Assembly (NCBI RefSeq): GCF_022376445.1
Contig: NW_025955002.1
Location: 1-64,000 of the forward strand
DNA length: 64,000 nt
Direction: 5' to 3'
DNA from: Fomitopsis serialis
Lineage: Eukaryota > Basidiomycota > Agaricomycetes > Polyporales > Fomitopsidaceae
Shown here: one piece after another, positions 47,723 through 59,642 of the stretch
Layout of the letters: every line of letters starts with the position of its first letter
Position numbering within the stretch: position 1 is the first letter of the stretch
The notes under the pieces: generated by a model
Databases searched by the model: none
Told to the model about the DNA's origin: nothing
What the model saw: the letters and a program-made list of their open reading frames with translations, nothing else
Made by a program: the position numbers and the translations under genes

Positions 47723-49247
47723 ATGCCTCATCATCTGCACACGCCGCTTCCCGACCTCTCTATGAAGTTGATCGACAACGGTCGACTTCAACTCCTCGAA
47801 GTCCTAGGCGCAGGCGCCTTTGGAACAGTGTACCGCGCTCACGACCGCGATTGCCACGGGTCGCCCACATTCCGTGCGGTCAAAGTGATGCCGAAGGTCA
47901 CTGACCGCACGTCCGAGCGCGGCAAACTCCTGGAGCGCGAATGTACTCATCACAAGTACGTCTCCGGACATCCGAACATCGTCAAGCTCCACCGCATCGC
48001 CCACGACTCGAAATTCGTCTACGTCGTTCTCGACTATGTTTCGGGAGGCGATCTTCTGGGCCTCATCCTCAATCACCGCCTGGCGCGGAATGACGAGCTC
48101 ATCAAGTCGATCCTCGTCCAACTGGTTGACTCGGTGTATGCATGCCACCAAAACAACATATACCATCGCGACATGAAGCCGGAGAATATCCTCGTTAACG
48201 AGGATATGAGCAGCATTTTCCTGAGCGACTTTGGTCTGTCGACGAAGAGCTCGGGCAAGAGTTATATGTTCCGTGTGGGCACTTCAAACTATATGAGCCC
48301 AGGTCAGTAGAGATTCTTAGCACTCCGATGTGCACGCGCTCACGCCCACGAGTACAGAATGCTACAACGCCAATGAACTCTGGGACGACTATGACCTTCG
48401 GCGCAACGACATATGGGCTATTGGCATGATCGGCATCTGCATCATTGCCGGCCGGTGTCCTTGGAGACGCGCATCCACCAAGGACGAGAACTTCTGCGCC
48501 TACGTCGAAGACCAGCGCTATCTCCGTGCTGTACTCCCGATATCAAAGGAGGCAGACGAGATATTCAGGCGCATCTTCACCATACGAGAGGAAGATTGCA
48601 TCGACCTCCTCGAACTGCGTCAACTCCTCATCGACGTCGACACGTTCTACATGAGCGAGGCGGAATTCGAGCACGCACAACCATCCGCCAAAGCGATCTA
48701 CGACACGTACGAACCATGCGCGCACCCCGAGGACAATACGACGCTCGTCGAAGATTCCTCTTCCTCCGTCTACCTCTCGACATCTGGAGAAACGTCAGAG
48801 TCCGGATTCTCTGGGGAGCGTGCGCCCAGCACTTTCCCCTGTCCTGCTTTGGACATCGCCATTGGTTCATGCAGCAAATTCGTAAACGAGTCGGAGTTGC
48901 CAACGATTCCCGAAGAAGACAGCCCTCCCCCTCCTCCCCTCGACGCACCCTCCATTCCCGACCGCGCCTTCACCCTCGGCTCGTCGGGGACCTGCTCGAC
49001 ATGCGAGGACCCCGATTCCGACTCATCTTCTGAAGAAGAAAGCGACGGGCCTATCACTCCCGAGACGTACGCGCAGGACCCGGACGTCGCCGTTCCAGAG
49101 CTTTCTGAAGGAGCGGGGTTGGGTGTACAGGCGGTCAAATTCAACATCGAACCGTTCGAGAAGACTCGACGGAGTCTCACAGGACCACAGTTCCGTGTCC
49201 TGAGTGGGCTGGTGGAGAGCGTCAGTCGTATGCTCACAACGGTGTAG
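47723..49247 (+). CDS. Ran1-like serine/threonine protein kinase A, 489 aa
   Basis: CDS join(47723..48302, 48358..49247), one 55-base intron. Kinase core: P-loop LGAGAFGTVY, AVKVM (ATP Lys), catalytic HRDMKPEN, DFGLST, and SPE in place of APE, where the intron falls in phase 1. DIWAIGMIGICIIAGRCPW and a Ran1-type C-lobe follow. The domain ends near residue 310. The remaining about 180 residues are acidic and Ser/Pro-rich with no domain. In fungi Ran1/Ksp1-type kinases act in nutrient and meiotic control; the role here is not known. It is followed directly by a paralogue with the same intron position, so the pair arose by tandem duplication. Confidence 0.9.
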
Positions 49248-49769
49248 CGGGCGCTCGGACATTGCTATCCACGCATCATCATACCCGTAGCGTAGTTTGT
49301 ACTTCACGCAATATCAAAAACTATTCATAAATGTGTCGATGCCCCAGTGTTATCGGTGGAATGTTTCCAACCTTTGCCCGCCACTGCTACGTGTCTGCCT
49401 CCTGTCCGACAGTAGATGCTTCTTGACGCTGAAAACACATGGTTCCCGCTTCGTGAACGCGGCGGATGGGAGATCGCGAGTAGTTTGGTTTCCAACGGAT
49501 GGCAAGAGCAACTCCGCTGTTTCCCATCCGTTGCGATCTTGACCAACTTGCATGCCTACAGGGTCGTAGAGCAGCCTGCTCGTATGTCTGTGTGCATCCG
49601 CCCGTGTAACGCGGCAACGGAGTCGGGTACTAATATCTCAGGATAGACTGGCCACATCCGAGGATGTATGCCTCACGGTGCATAAAAGACGGACGAGTTC
49701 CACGGATATCGCGCCGTATTCTGCACTATCCCTCCTGAGTCCTGCATATCCCGAGTCACAACCGTCAAT
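49248..49769. other. Spacer between the tandem kinases
   Basis: 522 bases with a TATA-like CATAAAAG at 49681-49688. No gene. Confidence 0.5.
49681..49688 (+). promoter_or_regulatory. TATA-like box of kinase B
   Basis: CATAAAAG about 82 bases before the ATG at 49770. Confidence 0.42.
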
Positions 49770-51097
49770 ATGGCTCTCGAATCCATGGCCTACCACATGC
49801 CTGACTTCAGGGGCAGGCTTATCGACGCTGGTCGTCTCGAGCTGGTACGACTCCTCGGCGCTGGCGGCTGCGGAGTCGTGTATCTCGCCGTCGATCACCA
49901 CGCCCCATCCTCGAGCTCCTCAAAGGCGACTCCCGTCCGACGTGCGGTGAAAATCATTCGCAAGGTCGATACGCCTGATATCGAGTATCAAAGGCGGGAG
50001 ATCGACCTCCACTCGCTCGTCTCGGGTATTCCCCACGTCCTTCCGTTGCACTACGCCTTCGAAGACGAGCACTACTTCTACCTCGTCACGGAGTACTGCG
50101 AGACCGACTTGTACAAGGTCCTCTTCGAGAGCCAGACGTTCCACGGCAACGACGAGCTGGTCCGCTCTGCGTTCCTGCAGATCCTGGATGCGGTGCACGC
50201 GTGCCACCAGAAACGGGTGTTCCACCGTGACCTGAAGCCGGAAAACATCCTTTGCAGCGCAGATGGGAGCGACGTATACATAGCCGACTTCGGGCTCGCG
50301 ACGCAGAACTCGCGGAGCGCCACGTTCGGCTGCGGTAGCGCGCCCTATTTGAGTCCCGGTAAGTCTTACGACGCTCGTTAACGGAAAAAGTACTCATCAA
50401 GGCCACAGAGAGCGTTGGCCAGGAGTTCAGCCAACAGGCATACTCCACAAAACGCGCGGACGTATGGGCTTTGGGGATAATCCTCGTCAACATGATCACC
50501 GGCCTCGGTCCTTGGGAGAAAGCCGTGACGGAGGACCCTCGCTTCTGCGAGCATCTGCTTGACGATGGCTACTTGGAGCGCGTTATCCCAGCATCGCGGG
50601 GCGTCATCCAGGTTCTGAAGAAGGTCTTCAGGATCAACCCGCAGTCGCGCCCAAGTCTGGAGCAGTTACGCCAGAGCATCGTCAACCTCGACAACTTATT
50701 CCCTGCAAGGAAAGAGGTCGAGACATCGACACCAGCGCTTTCGTCCGTTCTCGTCGCCGGCGTCGTGCCCCAGGAGGTCGTAGTCGATGTCGAAGAAGAC
50801 GAGGAGAGGATTACCGATCCCGGTGAATTCTACGAGTATGACGACGACTCAGACGAGGAACACGCCTACCTCTACATCGGCGCTGTCGACGACACGGCGG
50901 ATTCCGACTCCGAGTGTACGTCTGTCGACGAGAGCGGCCCTGCCACACCTAGTAGCTTTCCTGTCCCTCTCAACGGATCGGAGTTCGTGGAGGGTTTGGA
51001 GAAGGCACTGTTGCCCCTGACGGACGCAGGAAAGCCTGTCGAGCCAGCTTCAGAGGTCAGCATTCTCGCGCGCTTGGACTTGCTAGTACTTGAATGA
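49770..51097 (+). CDS. Ran1-like serine/threonine protein kinase B, 425 aa
   Basis: CDS join(49770..50358, 50409..51097), one 50-base intron at the same place as in kinase A (within SPE, phase 1). Core motifs: LGAGGCGVVY, AVKII, HRDLKPEN, DFGLAT, SPE, DVWALGIILVNMITGLGPW. All catalytic residues are present. A second in-frame ATG at 49785 is possible. The kinase domain ends near residue 300, followed by an acidic Glu/Asp-rich tail (VDVEEDEER...EYDDDSDEE). It shares the N-terminal MPDFRGRLIDAGRLELVRLLGAG pattern with kinase A but is otherwise well diverged, so the duplication is not recent. Confidence 0.9.
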
Positions 51098-51289
51098 CCT
51101 GCAAAAAGAGCACGGTGCCATTTGATTGTCCTACAGCAATCGGAGTTGACGAATATGACCACGGGTTGGCAATTAGAAAGAGGGAGATATACGGAGATGT
51201 TTGATAGAGTACGTCGAGCGTACCAAATGGACATGACTTGAAATGTTGCGCCTAGTAACATCAATGGACATTATGGACAATGTATCTTG

Positions 51290-53706
51290 ACGGTTGCACG
51301 GCTGTGCTTCCTGAACTCGCCCTCTCCTCAGCACGAGCGCGCCCTTCTTCCTGGACCTCTCGTCGCATCCTCTCTTCAGTTTGCTAGTTTATGTGTCCCG
51401 CTTTTTGTGCTTCGGCCCCTCGCTGCCACCTTTGATGATCTCTTCACGCTCTCAAGCCCTCTCTGTAAGATCATCGGCTTCTAATTGCTGGGCTTCATCG
51501 AGTCGCATCTAAACATGTTCCTTCAGTGACCGTAGTTCCAGCCCCTTGGCCTTGAGCTCCTCCTCTTTCCTGCGGATGTCTGACTCCTTACGCCGTGACT
51601 GGCGTCACCTTCCTTCAGGGCGAGCTCCTCCCGGTGATTGCGCAGTTCCTCCTCGATCACGCTCATCGCTTGGGCTCGATGTCTTACCTCCTCGTCCATT
51701 TGCTTGACCGCCTCCTCCTTGGTTCTCACCTCTTCTTCTTTCAGCCTCACCTCTCCCGCCTTGCGCCTCACCGCATCTTCTTTCCCTCGACACTGGTCCT
51801 CTCGGCGCTTGGTCACTCGTTCCCTGTGTCTGGCTGCGTCGTCTTTCTTCCGCGCCTCATCCTCTCTCTGCATTGCAAGAGCCTCCAGCTCCCTCGCGTC
51901 GTTCTCCAGCTTTCTAGCCTCGTTTTCTCGCTGCCTGACCTGCTGCTCCCTGACTTGAAGAAGACGCCTAGCCTCAACCTCCTTGGTCCGGGCATCTCCT
52001 CCTTCTTCCTGACATCTTCTTCCTTCTTCCTGACATCCTCCTCCCTATGTCGGATATTCTGTTCCATCTTTTCAAGCTCCTCGACCTTGCGGCGAATGTC
52101 CTCGTGTCTCTCGGACGTCTCGATGCCGTACTCCGAGTCGCTGTCGAACCCATCTGTGTCACGGAAAGACCCATCCGACAACAACGGCGAAGCGTAGACC
52201 CATCAACTGCTTAGCGATCGTACATGTCTTGTCTCGATCGCTGCGAGTGAAGGGAGCGCGATCCTGTGGGTCTCTCCGGCCTTGCCTCGTACGCGTCACG
52301 GACTGGCCTGAGCAACCGGTCATCATCGACCGTAAACGATCGCTTGCTGGCCAGCGACCTAATGGCTCCCGGGCTAGATTGCTCTGCACACTCTGTGGCC
52401 GTACATCCCCGGTGATACAGCGCTGTAATCGTACGTCCAAGAGCCCTTGTTCGCCGACTTCAATGGATGTCGCAAATTCTCTGGCGAGCCCTTATGCACA
52501 GACGAGGCACGAGAAGAGCCCCTGATGGGGATTCCTCTCCGCTCGGTCGGCGATGGGGAATAGTCTACGCTGCCGCTCGGGAGCGTGGAGAATGGATACT
52601 GGCCGTCGGAGGTGACCTGCGGCCAGCCTGGAGAGGGGGCCGCCGAGGGACGGTCGTCGTTCCGCCTGCCAGTCAGATCTGCGGACGGTCGAGGGCGAAT
52701 GAGTTGTGGCTGCGCCTCCCGCTGCTTCTCTCGCGCTCTGGCTGACGGCTGCCAAGCTCCTCCGGCATATCTCGCTCTCTCGTAGCATGAACTAGCGATG
52801 GGAATCGGCATCAACCTGCACGACGTTGGATTGTACGCTTCCCGATCGCAACAGCCGCCCACTGCTGCTCGCAAAGCTATCGCGTCTGGCCGGCGGCGCG
52901 ACCATGGGCGAGTCTGTCGACGTATAGGCAACGCGTGTGAGGCTGACTTCGCCTCTTCAGGCGTGTTTGGAGGTATCCATATCTCCTGCCCAAGGACTTG
53001 AGACATCGACGCCTTACTGGGTCGTGGGCTAGCACCCTCCCGACCAAGCTCAGGCAACTCCGCATCCGAAGGGCCACCATGCATTGAGCCGGTGAAGTAG
53101 GCAGATATACCGGACACGGACTGGGGCACTGCTGCCTTGATAAAGCCTCTCGGCGTAGCAGGCTGTCGACTATATGCTCTCCGCAACCGTTCAGCAGGAG
53201 CATGTCCAGCGTCTGGGAAGTTGAGCATCAGTGCCGCTACCGACAACCATGTAAGAACTAGCTTACCCGGGCGCAATGGTTTCGGTACAGCATGCTGCCG
53301 CTTGATCGCGTCAAGAATCGCCTGCTGTTCCTCGATCAAGGACGCGGGCGGTGCGCCCTCTGTCCATTCGCGTTCTGCCCTGACGCGCGCCACGATTTGC
53401 TGGTAATGTTCGTCTGCGATCCGGCGAATGGTCTTCATCTCGCAGTCGAACTCCCGCAGGATCTCAGCGCGTGCGGCGTCAACGAGGTCTCGCGCCTGCA
53501 GCTTCGCATCTCTGTTCGCCTGCGCATCCTTCATGAGGGATCTGAGGTTCTCCTGGATCTTCGTCCGCAGTACTTCATTGAATCGGGGTCCGGGCCCTCG
53601 TGTGCAGAGAGAGGGTGAGGACCGTCTTGCTCCTCGATGCTTGACAGTGGTGTGGGTATCGCCAGCGTAGCCATTGGGTTGTGGGTGTCGGCAAGAGGAG
53701 GTCGCA
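51290..53706 (-). pseudogene. Broken inverted duplicate of the 15.3-18.9 kb coiled-coil gene
   Basis: Read on the minus strand, 53706 down to about 51290 parallels 15290 to about 17790: start MATLAIPTPLSSIEEQD at 53672, the 165-residue helical part, the same intron with intact GT/AG, the Ser/Pro part and the coiled coil. Homology stops before the C-terminal RWHPDRF block. The frame is broken many times, first near codon 32. Around 52755-51990 it is nearly identical to 16318-17100 apart from several one- or two-base losses; on both sides identity falls to roughly 85-90% by eye. The intron shows a DNA-level copy, not a retrocopy. Residual sequencing error may add to the damage. Confidence 0.88.
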
Positions 53707-55061
53707 TATATGCCCAGGTCCCGGAACAGCACACCTATATATCCGATCTCAATTCTTGCTGCCTGCGGCCTTGAGTTTGCCTGGTAGCTTCTGTATTCAG
53801 AGAGGAGGTTACTCGGTAGGGTTAGAAGGGAGACATATCGATCTCGCACCTCCGAATCAGGCCTGATTGAAGGTCTGATATAGCATGCTGACAGAAAGAA
53901 CATAACCCATGATGAGTGGCGACGGTTCATCATCGGGCGTAACACCCACGTTGCATCGGCATACGGTCTGCCTGGCATGGCTGAACTTAGCCATCCGGAA
54001 GTGGAGGCAAAGCAACCTGTCATCGGTGTAGTCTCCCGTAATAGACAGACTCTAAACGCGAGCTCTTTGAGTGAGGGAGGATCTATCAACGGTGGTGACT
54101 CGCCAGGGATGAAGCTCAGATTCGGCTTCTCAATCGCGACGCACTGCTCGCCGTGACGAATGTGTTGAGCTGATATGCTTCTTCCTGAGGCCGGGGTCGC
54201 CCGTGGTGCTACTGCCAGCGGATGACTCGCCGCTCACACTGGAGCAGCCGCTTGGATGCGGGTCGTTGCTCGTCGCTTGTTCGACTTCGAGTGCAGTTAG
54301 CTACTCTCGTCCGAGTCGGGCTCACCCTGCTCGAAATGCGAGCTAGCGGCGAGGCTGTCGGGGGGATTCAAAGTGGAGATGCAGGGGGTCCATAATCAAC
54401 ATCACCGAGCCCAAAAGACGAGTATTTCAGCCAGCTGGACACGAAGACAGAAAGACGTGCCACACGATGTGGCGCGAAAGTCTCATCCTCGGACTAGCGC
54501 CGAGCGGTTAAGCGTAGACCGCCACCGTACTATAGGTTGCTTTATTCCACAGATCTTTCTCCAGCTCTGGTTTTTAATATGAGACCTGCTTATATAGACT
54601 TATAGGTATCACGTCGTAACTTACAGTACATAAACGACTGCACGATGTGGCCCTGGCAGTGAACGCGATCTAAACTGAACCGGACCGACTCAACCGCTTC
54701 GCTCGGAAACGCTGTGCAGAACAGCGCGCAAAGGCTTGTTTGAACCCTCCACTCTGCGCACCCGGCGCAGGTGTCTTCTGGTCCTCTTTCTTCTTACTTC
54801 CGTGTACTGTTGCTTGACTGTCGTTTGGCCACATCACGAAAGTACACGGTGATGAAGCTGTGACAGCTTCCGGCAGGGCCAGCCCATAGTAACGCCGTAA
54901 CGTGTGACCCGTGTCACGCTTCCATGAGAGTCGGTGTCGCCACGGTGCTCTCACCGCGTTTTGCACGCTGCCACCAACGTTGCCGCCAACGCTGCCTCAG
55001 ACCGCTCTTTGTTCCTACCCTCACGTCCCAGCCGGTATCGCAGTCGTAACAAGCCCCCAAA
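53707..55061. other. Intergenic region, no gene seen
   Basis: About 1.35 kb. No frame with domain-like content. A signal-peptide exon of the next gene may lie in the last 200 bases but could not be fixed. Confidence 0.5.
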
Positions 55062-55752
55062 ATGCCTAGCGGGTCCTCAGCATCCGGGTCGAGCTCGATC
55101 AACATCCCTGCGACCGCCGCAGCCGGTGGTCTCACCATTACAAGACCGCCGCAGACGGCGACGTCCTACTACAAGATCGCGCCGTCCAACAGCATCACTT
55201 TCGGGTGGAACTTCACCAGCCTGCTCGTCACACCAACATCGCTGACCGTTTCCGCCGTATGCGAGAACGGAAACACCTACCCCGTGGGTCCGACGGACGG
55301 TATCATCCCTGGCACAGCGACGCAGGTGGTGTGGGATCTATGGGCGTATAATCAGGCGAACCCGGCTACGCCACTTGCACCCACCTCGTACACGCTCGAG
55401 ATTTGGGGCGATCGGGGCAGGGACGCGCTCGCGACGGGAGGGCAGCTGTCGTCGAACATGAACCTCAAGTTCGCGTTGTACTCACCGGCATCCTACACTC
55501 CACTTTCAAGTGAGTTGATTCGTTGTTTCCCAGGTCGATAGACCGTCGCAAACGCCAAAGGATTGGTCTATCGACTCGGGCTGCCGTTGTTCTTCATTAA
55601 CGCGTGGTCATGCAGGTTGGACATGCGCAGGCTGCAATGTCAATGGCGCACTATCAGACTACGTCGCACACCCTGCCTTCGTCAGTCTCGTCGTGACCTT
55701 CCTCGTCATGGTCCTCTCCGGATACTCGCTTATCCGACAAGCACTCCACTAG
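55062..55752 (+). CDS. DUF7137-like cell-surface protein, at least 194 aa, 5' end uncertain
   Basis: Model join(55062..55509, 55616..55752), one 106-base intron, 585 bases in phase. A Ser/Gly-rich start leads into a beta-rich domain with LTITRPPQ, YYKIAPSNSITFGWNFT, SLTVSAVCENGNTYPVG, ATQVVWDLW and LKFALYSPASYTPLS, then WTCAGC. It ends in a hydrophobic helix (FVSLVVTFLVMVLSGYSLI) that would be a membrane anchor or GPI signal. I recall this layout from fungal DUF7137 proteins, which normally start with a signal peptide. The ATG used has none, so an upstream exon joined near 55068 (AG before CGGG) is likely. Role unknown; probably cell wall or membrane surface. Confidence 0.7.
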
Positions 55753-56999
55753 TCTCTCGTTGGGTGCTGGTATGGACCAGGGGAGGGGACGGGGGGTCCA
55801 CGGGACGTTCCTTGACGACCGGACGTACGATCTGTTTGCATTGACATTGGCTTTGAACGGACTTTCCATAGGGTACAATTGTGACGCTACGCTACGATAC
55901 TGCTTACACCTCTGTTTTCCTCTCGTTGCACGGACTTAGCTTATGACGCATCGCATTTGCAGCACAGTGGTTTGTAATGGAACGCGTATGGACGGACTTG
56001 CGCAGTCTGTACACGGTTGGCGTGAGGCATTGAGGCCCGACACGCGTAGTGATATTACTGGTGCGTGTAACTGTCGGTAATTCCGCTGGTGTCGTTAACC
56101 TATGCCTCATACAGTACGCTCGTCGTCCGCTCCACGTTCGTGTTCGGCGCTCAGCGTCCTCAGGCTGCTGCATGAGCGTCTGTCAGATGCACCGCTTCCT
56201 GCCTTAACTGACCTTGATAGCCTCGACCAAAGTATATCACGACAAACGGGCCATATCGGTACCTATGTACTACAGACTGCTAAGAAGCGCAGACGACCAG
56301 GCTCCAGCGAACCAGCGCTGGTGTGTGTAGCAATGACTGCAGCATGTGTCAAACCCAGGAAAGTTTGACTCCGCCCTGTGAGTTAGTATGTTCTCTTACT
56401 CAATTACAACTTATGCGTCCTCAGGTGCAAGATTAAGCATACAGCAAATAGTACCCGTGCTTGGCAATATGTTCTCAGAACCATGGCGCGTCGACAACGA
56501 CACAAGAACCTCAAATGTAACATCCAGCGATCCAGTGCGTGCTCTATCCAGCCTTGGAGGCCATATATGGGAGTGGTGTCTCGCCATCGACACTGAACGC
56601 GACCTATAGTCGAGTATGATGTAGGGGTGGCCCGTTTCGATGTTATCGCAGGGCGGGAAAGCGTGATACCTGGCAAATGATGGGTCGTCAAAGAGAGCGA
56701 CTCGGAGGATACAGTGCCATCCTACGGAGAGCCTGCGGCCGTTGCACGCGACGTGGGAACGACGAAGGCCCCGGTCACTGTCGACGGTACACCACTGCGA
56801 TTCGTGTGTTGCTCTTCTCTGCAGCTTATGCAGACAAGCTCAATACTTGGATGGTACGGTACTACATAGTAAGAACGTCAGTGCTGCCCACATCTTGAAC
56901 CGAGTCAGATCATTTGAGTTCGGCTCACTTTCTGCTACCATAGGCCGATTTGACTTGAACGTTTGACGTTTGACACCCAGTAGGCTCCTCATCCGTCCC
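55753..56999. other. Intergenic region, no gene seen
   Basis: 1.25 kb with only short frames of random composition. Confidence 0.5.
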
Positions 57000-57572
57000 T
57001 TCGAAAACCGAACAATGGCAAGCACCGCGTCTCAGTCAAGGACTTTCAACCAGCTATGCAGCTCGTGGGCAACGAAACCCAGGCAAAGACCGACCTCAGC
57101 GCAATTGACGTCCGTGTCCGGCAATTTGCAGCTCAATCTTCCGTAAGCCTCAGGCTGATCACGGCTCTTGATGATATATTCAAGTTGATCACAGACAGAA
57201 ACAACTCGCCAATCTTGCGGACTATTCGTGATCAGGAGCAGCTCTGAGCTGATGGGACAACTTCCGATTGCAATCCACTGCAGTCGAACGACCGTGAGCT
57301 CGCCAAGTCAATTACTGATGCGGCGCAGTGCCAAATCGACAAGAACCCGTTATTGTCATCGGAAGGGCCGAGCGGCGAGCGGGCGACCCAATGTCTTGAC
57401 ATTTGACCATATTCGAGCGTTCATTGAACGCTCCTCATTTGGACTCATGCCAAACTCGTCCATCTGCCGTATAGGACGCGTCTCGGTGATGATCCTGCCA
57501 CGCTGAACTTCCCGCCTACTTCTCCGTACATAATTATGATCTGCTATCCCCACTGGTTCTCTGAAGTCTAAG
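57000..57572 (+). pseudogene. Gene remnant, family not recognised
   Basis: Protein-like sequence runs through all three plus-strand frames in order: about 57018-57247 (VKDFQPAMQLVGNETQAK... and ALDDIFKLITDRNN), about 57267-57410 (ELAKSITDAAQCQIDKNPLL), and about 57390-57572 (FDHIRAFIERSSFGLMPN, then DDPATLNFPPTSPYIIM). Stops and frame changes separate the parts and no splice sites join them well. It looks like a decayed single-domain gene, but introns or sequence errors are not excluded. No function can be given. Confidence 0.4.
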
Positions 57573-58107
57573 TATCGGCGCATCGTATGGCTTTATCAAC
57601 GTGATCATAGCGGTTCATCAGTCGCTTACACAAGCAGCTAGCATATGCAAGACTATCGGGATTCCATGTGCAGTTGTATGTTCACATCATCTGCTGTCCG
57701 ACTTACGAAGCTGGGAAGCTTGATGGCAGCGTCGGATCAGCTACCGAACACGCTAAAGCTCGAATGGCTTTCCAGTCAGGAGACAACCCGACGCGAGCCA
57801 TGTCTCAGACTCTCCAACTATCCTCACGTACCTAGGTACTTTCACATCCGACCTACAGGGTAACTTGGTATGTCGCCTTGTATCGTTCCTATCCAGCCAT
57901 TTGATCAATGCTGAACTCTAGGCAGGGTTCAATTCGAATATGGAAGCTTACTGATGCTTCTTTGTCCCCGCCTCGAGAGCTCAATGGAGCTTCAGTTACC
58001 CTATAATTCGGTTCGTCTACTTCTCTCTTGAATTCCCAGCTGTAGCCTCACTTCCAGCAGAGTTTGATATCCCTGCGGAGGCCGGTATCGTCTTGGCAAG
58101 CCCTGTC
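57573..58107. other. Intergenic and promoter region, no gene seen
   Basis: 535 bases leading to the TATA box of the next gene. No protein-like frame. Confidence 0.5.
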
Positions 58108-58115
58108 TATATATA
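58108..58115 (+). promoter_or_regulatory. TATA box and pyrimidine tract
   Basis: TATATATA at 58108-58115 is followed at 58120-58147 by a CT-rich tract (CTCCCCCTGCCC, CTCTTCCTTTC), the usual fungal start-site context, 110 bases before the ATG at 58226. Confidence 0.6.
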
Positions 58116-58225
58116 CATTGCTCCCCCTGCCCACCGTCTCTTCCTTTCACATACCCAACGTCGATTCAACTGCTGTGGGCGCGAGTGATCGTACCTGCCT
58201 CAGCTACGCTACATCTACTTCACTT

Positions 58226-59642
58226 ATGAAAAGGCACCGCGCTCCCTCCGACTCTCGACCCCCTTCGAACCGTCTTCCTCCACAGGATCGACCTCGGACC
58301 AGCGCAGGGACGAGTGTGTCAAAAGCGAAGACCGTTACATCGGACGGCATGGCCTGGAAACGCATATTCTCATTCCGAGCATCTGCGACCCAAGACCGTC
58401 CCCGAGCCCTGTCACCAGATTCATTAGCCGTCTCGCCACCCGATCAGCCTCCTCCAGTTGCCGCTGCGACCGCCGATGCCGCATCCATGGCCGCAAGTAC
58501 GACAAACACCTCACTCAGCTCCCGCATAGAAGAGCAGAGCTTGAGCGATGGCACCATTCCGGATCGCAGCGATCAGCCTGACGCTGGGCCCTCAGAGGCG
58601 TCCTCAGACGGCCAATCGAGCAGACCACGATCGCTCGACCTCTCAGAGAGGCTGCAAGCCCGAGCAAGCTACAGCGCGGAGAGCTTGCTTCTGTTCAATC
58701 ACCCGGAGGGTTCCCGGTCTACCCTCTCACTACCCTATACCTACCGTTCCATGCACGAAAGAAGGCTGCGATCGCCGGTCACAGTGGCAACCACATCCAA
58801 AAGCGTAGACACGCTACCTCGTCCTCCACCCAAAGCGCGTCCCAAGCGACGAGACTACGCCTCGTACCCGTACTTCGTGACGCCCCTTGCCTTCGCCACC
58901 ATGAATCCCTACATCGTACCGGCAACCCCACCCTCATCGCCGCAGAACACCAAACCTAAGAGACACCCGCAGTCCTCCCAAACCTAGCCTCGATCGAAAC
59001 CACGTCCACACGCGATACACCTCCGCGCGGCGTCTCTAGCGAGGACGCTCCCACTTCTCCCGAACCACAGCCTCCATCTCCTCCTCCTACATTGATCTTC
59101 AAGAAAATCACGTCGCGCGGGAGGCTCCGACCATCCACCGACGAGCTCGCGACCTCATCCAAAGCGGCCATAGCCACTCCCGTTCGCCGGCACTCCGAAG
59201 ATCACCCGCGTCCGACAGCTGCCCATCATCGCACCGACTCTCATGCCCCTGTCGGCCTTGCCGTCCCACGCGCTGTGCCCGCGCAGCCCGCGGCGACGCT
59301 CCAGTCGAGTGCGGCCGCGGAGAGGGAGCGAGAGCAAAAGCTCCAGATTGCCGTCACGAAGGTCAGGCTGGACTCGAAAGAAGTGCGGGAAGAGCGCGAC
59401 GTGGGTGACGTCCTACCCAAATTGCGAATGCTCAGGGCCCGTTGACCGCTCCGCCTGCGGCAGACGATTTTCCAGGCTTCGTGGCATGGGAGCCTGCTGC
59501 GGATACCGGACATTCGCTCGTCCATCCTGATTGTTGCGGTCTATCGCGTTTGATAGATGTTCGTGTTCACGGGATCCGCTCGTCATTCAGCTCTTCTGAA
59601 CTGATCGTGGTGATCCTTTTGCGGAGCGGGTACGTTAGCTGA
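58226..59642 (+). CDS. Pro/Ser/Arg-rich hypothetical protein, two one-base frame breaks
   Basis: The ATG at 58226 is the first after the TATA box. Frame one runs to 58987 (about 250 aa), with Ser/Pro-rich sequence and the patches SLDLSERLQARASYSAESLL and YPYFVTPLAFATMNPY. A second frame continues from about 58980 (LASIETTSTRDTPPRG...LIFKKITSRGRLRPS...KVRLDSKEVREERDVGDVLP), and a third from about 59438 (GPLTAPPAADDFPGFVAWEP) to the stop at 59640-59642. One extra C at 58977-58979 and one extra G at 59435-59437 would give a single frame of about 471 aa. No suitable introns bridge the breaks. No family recognised; an intrinsically disordered regulator or adaptor is possible but unproven. Confidence 0.55.
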
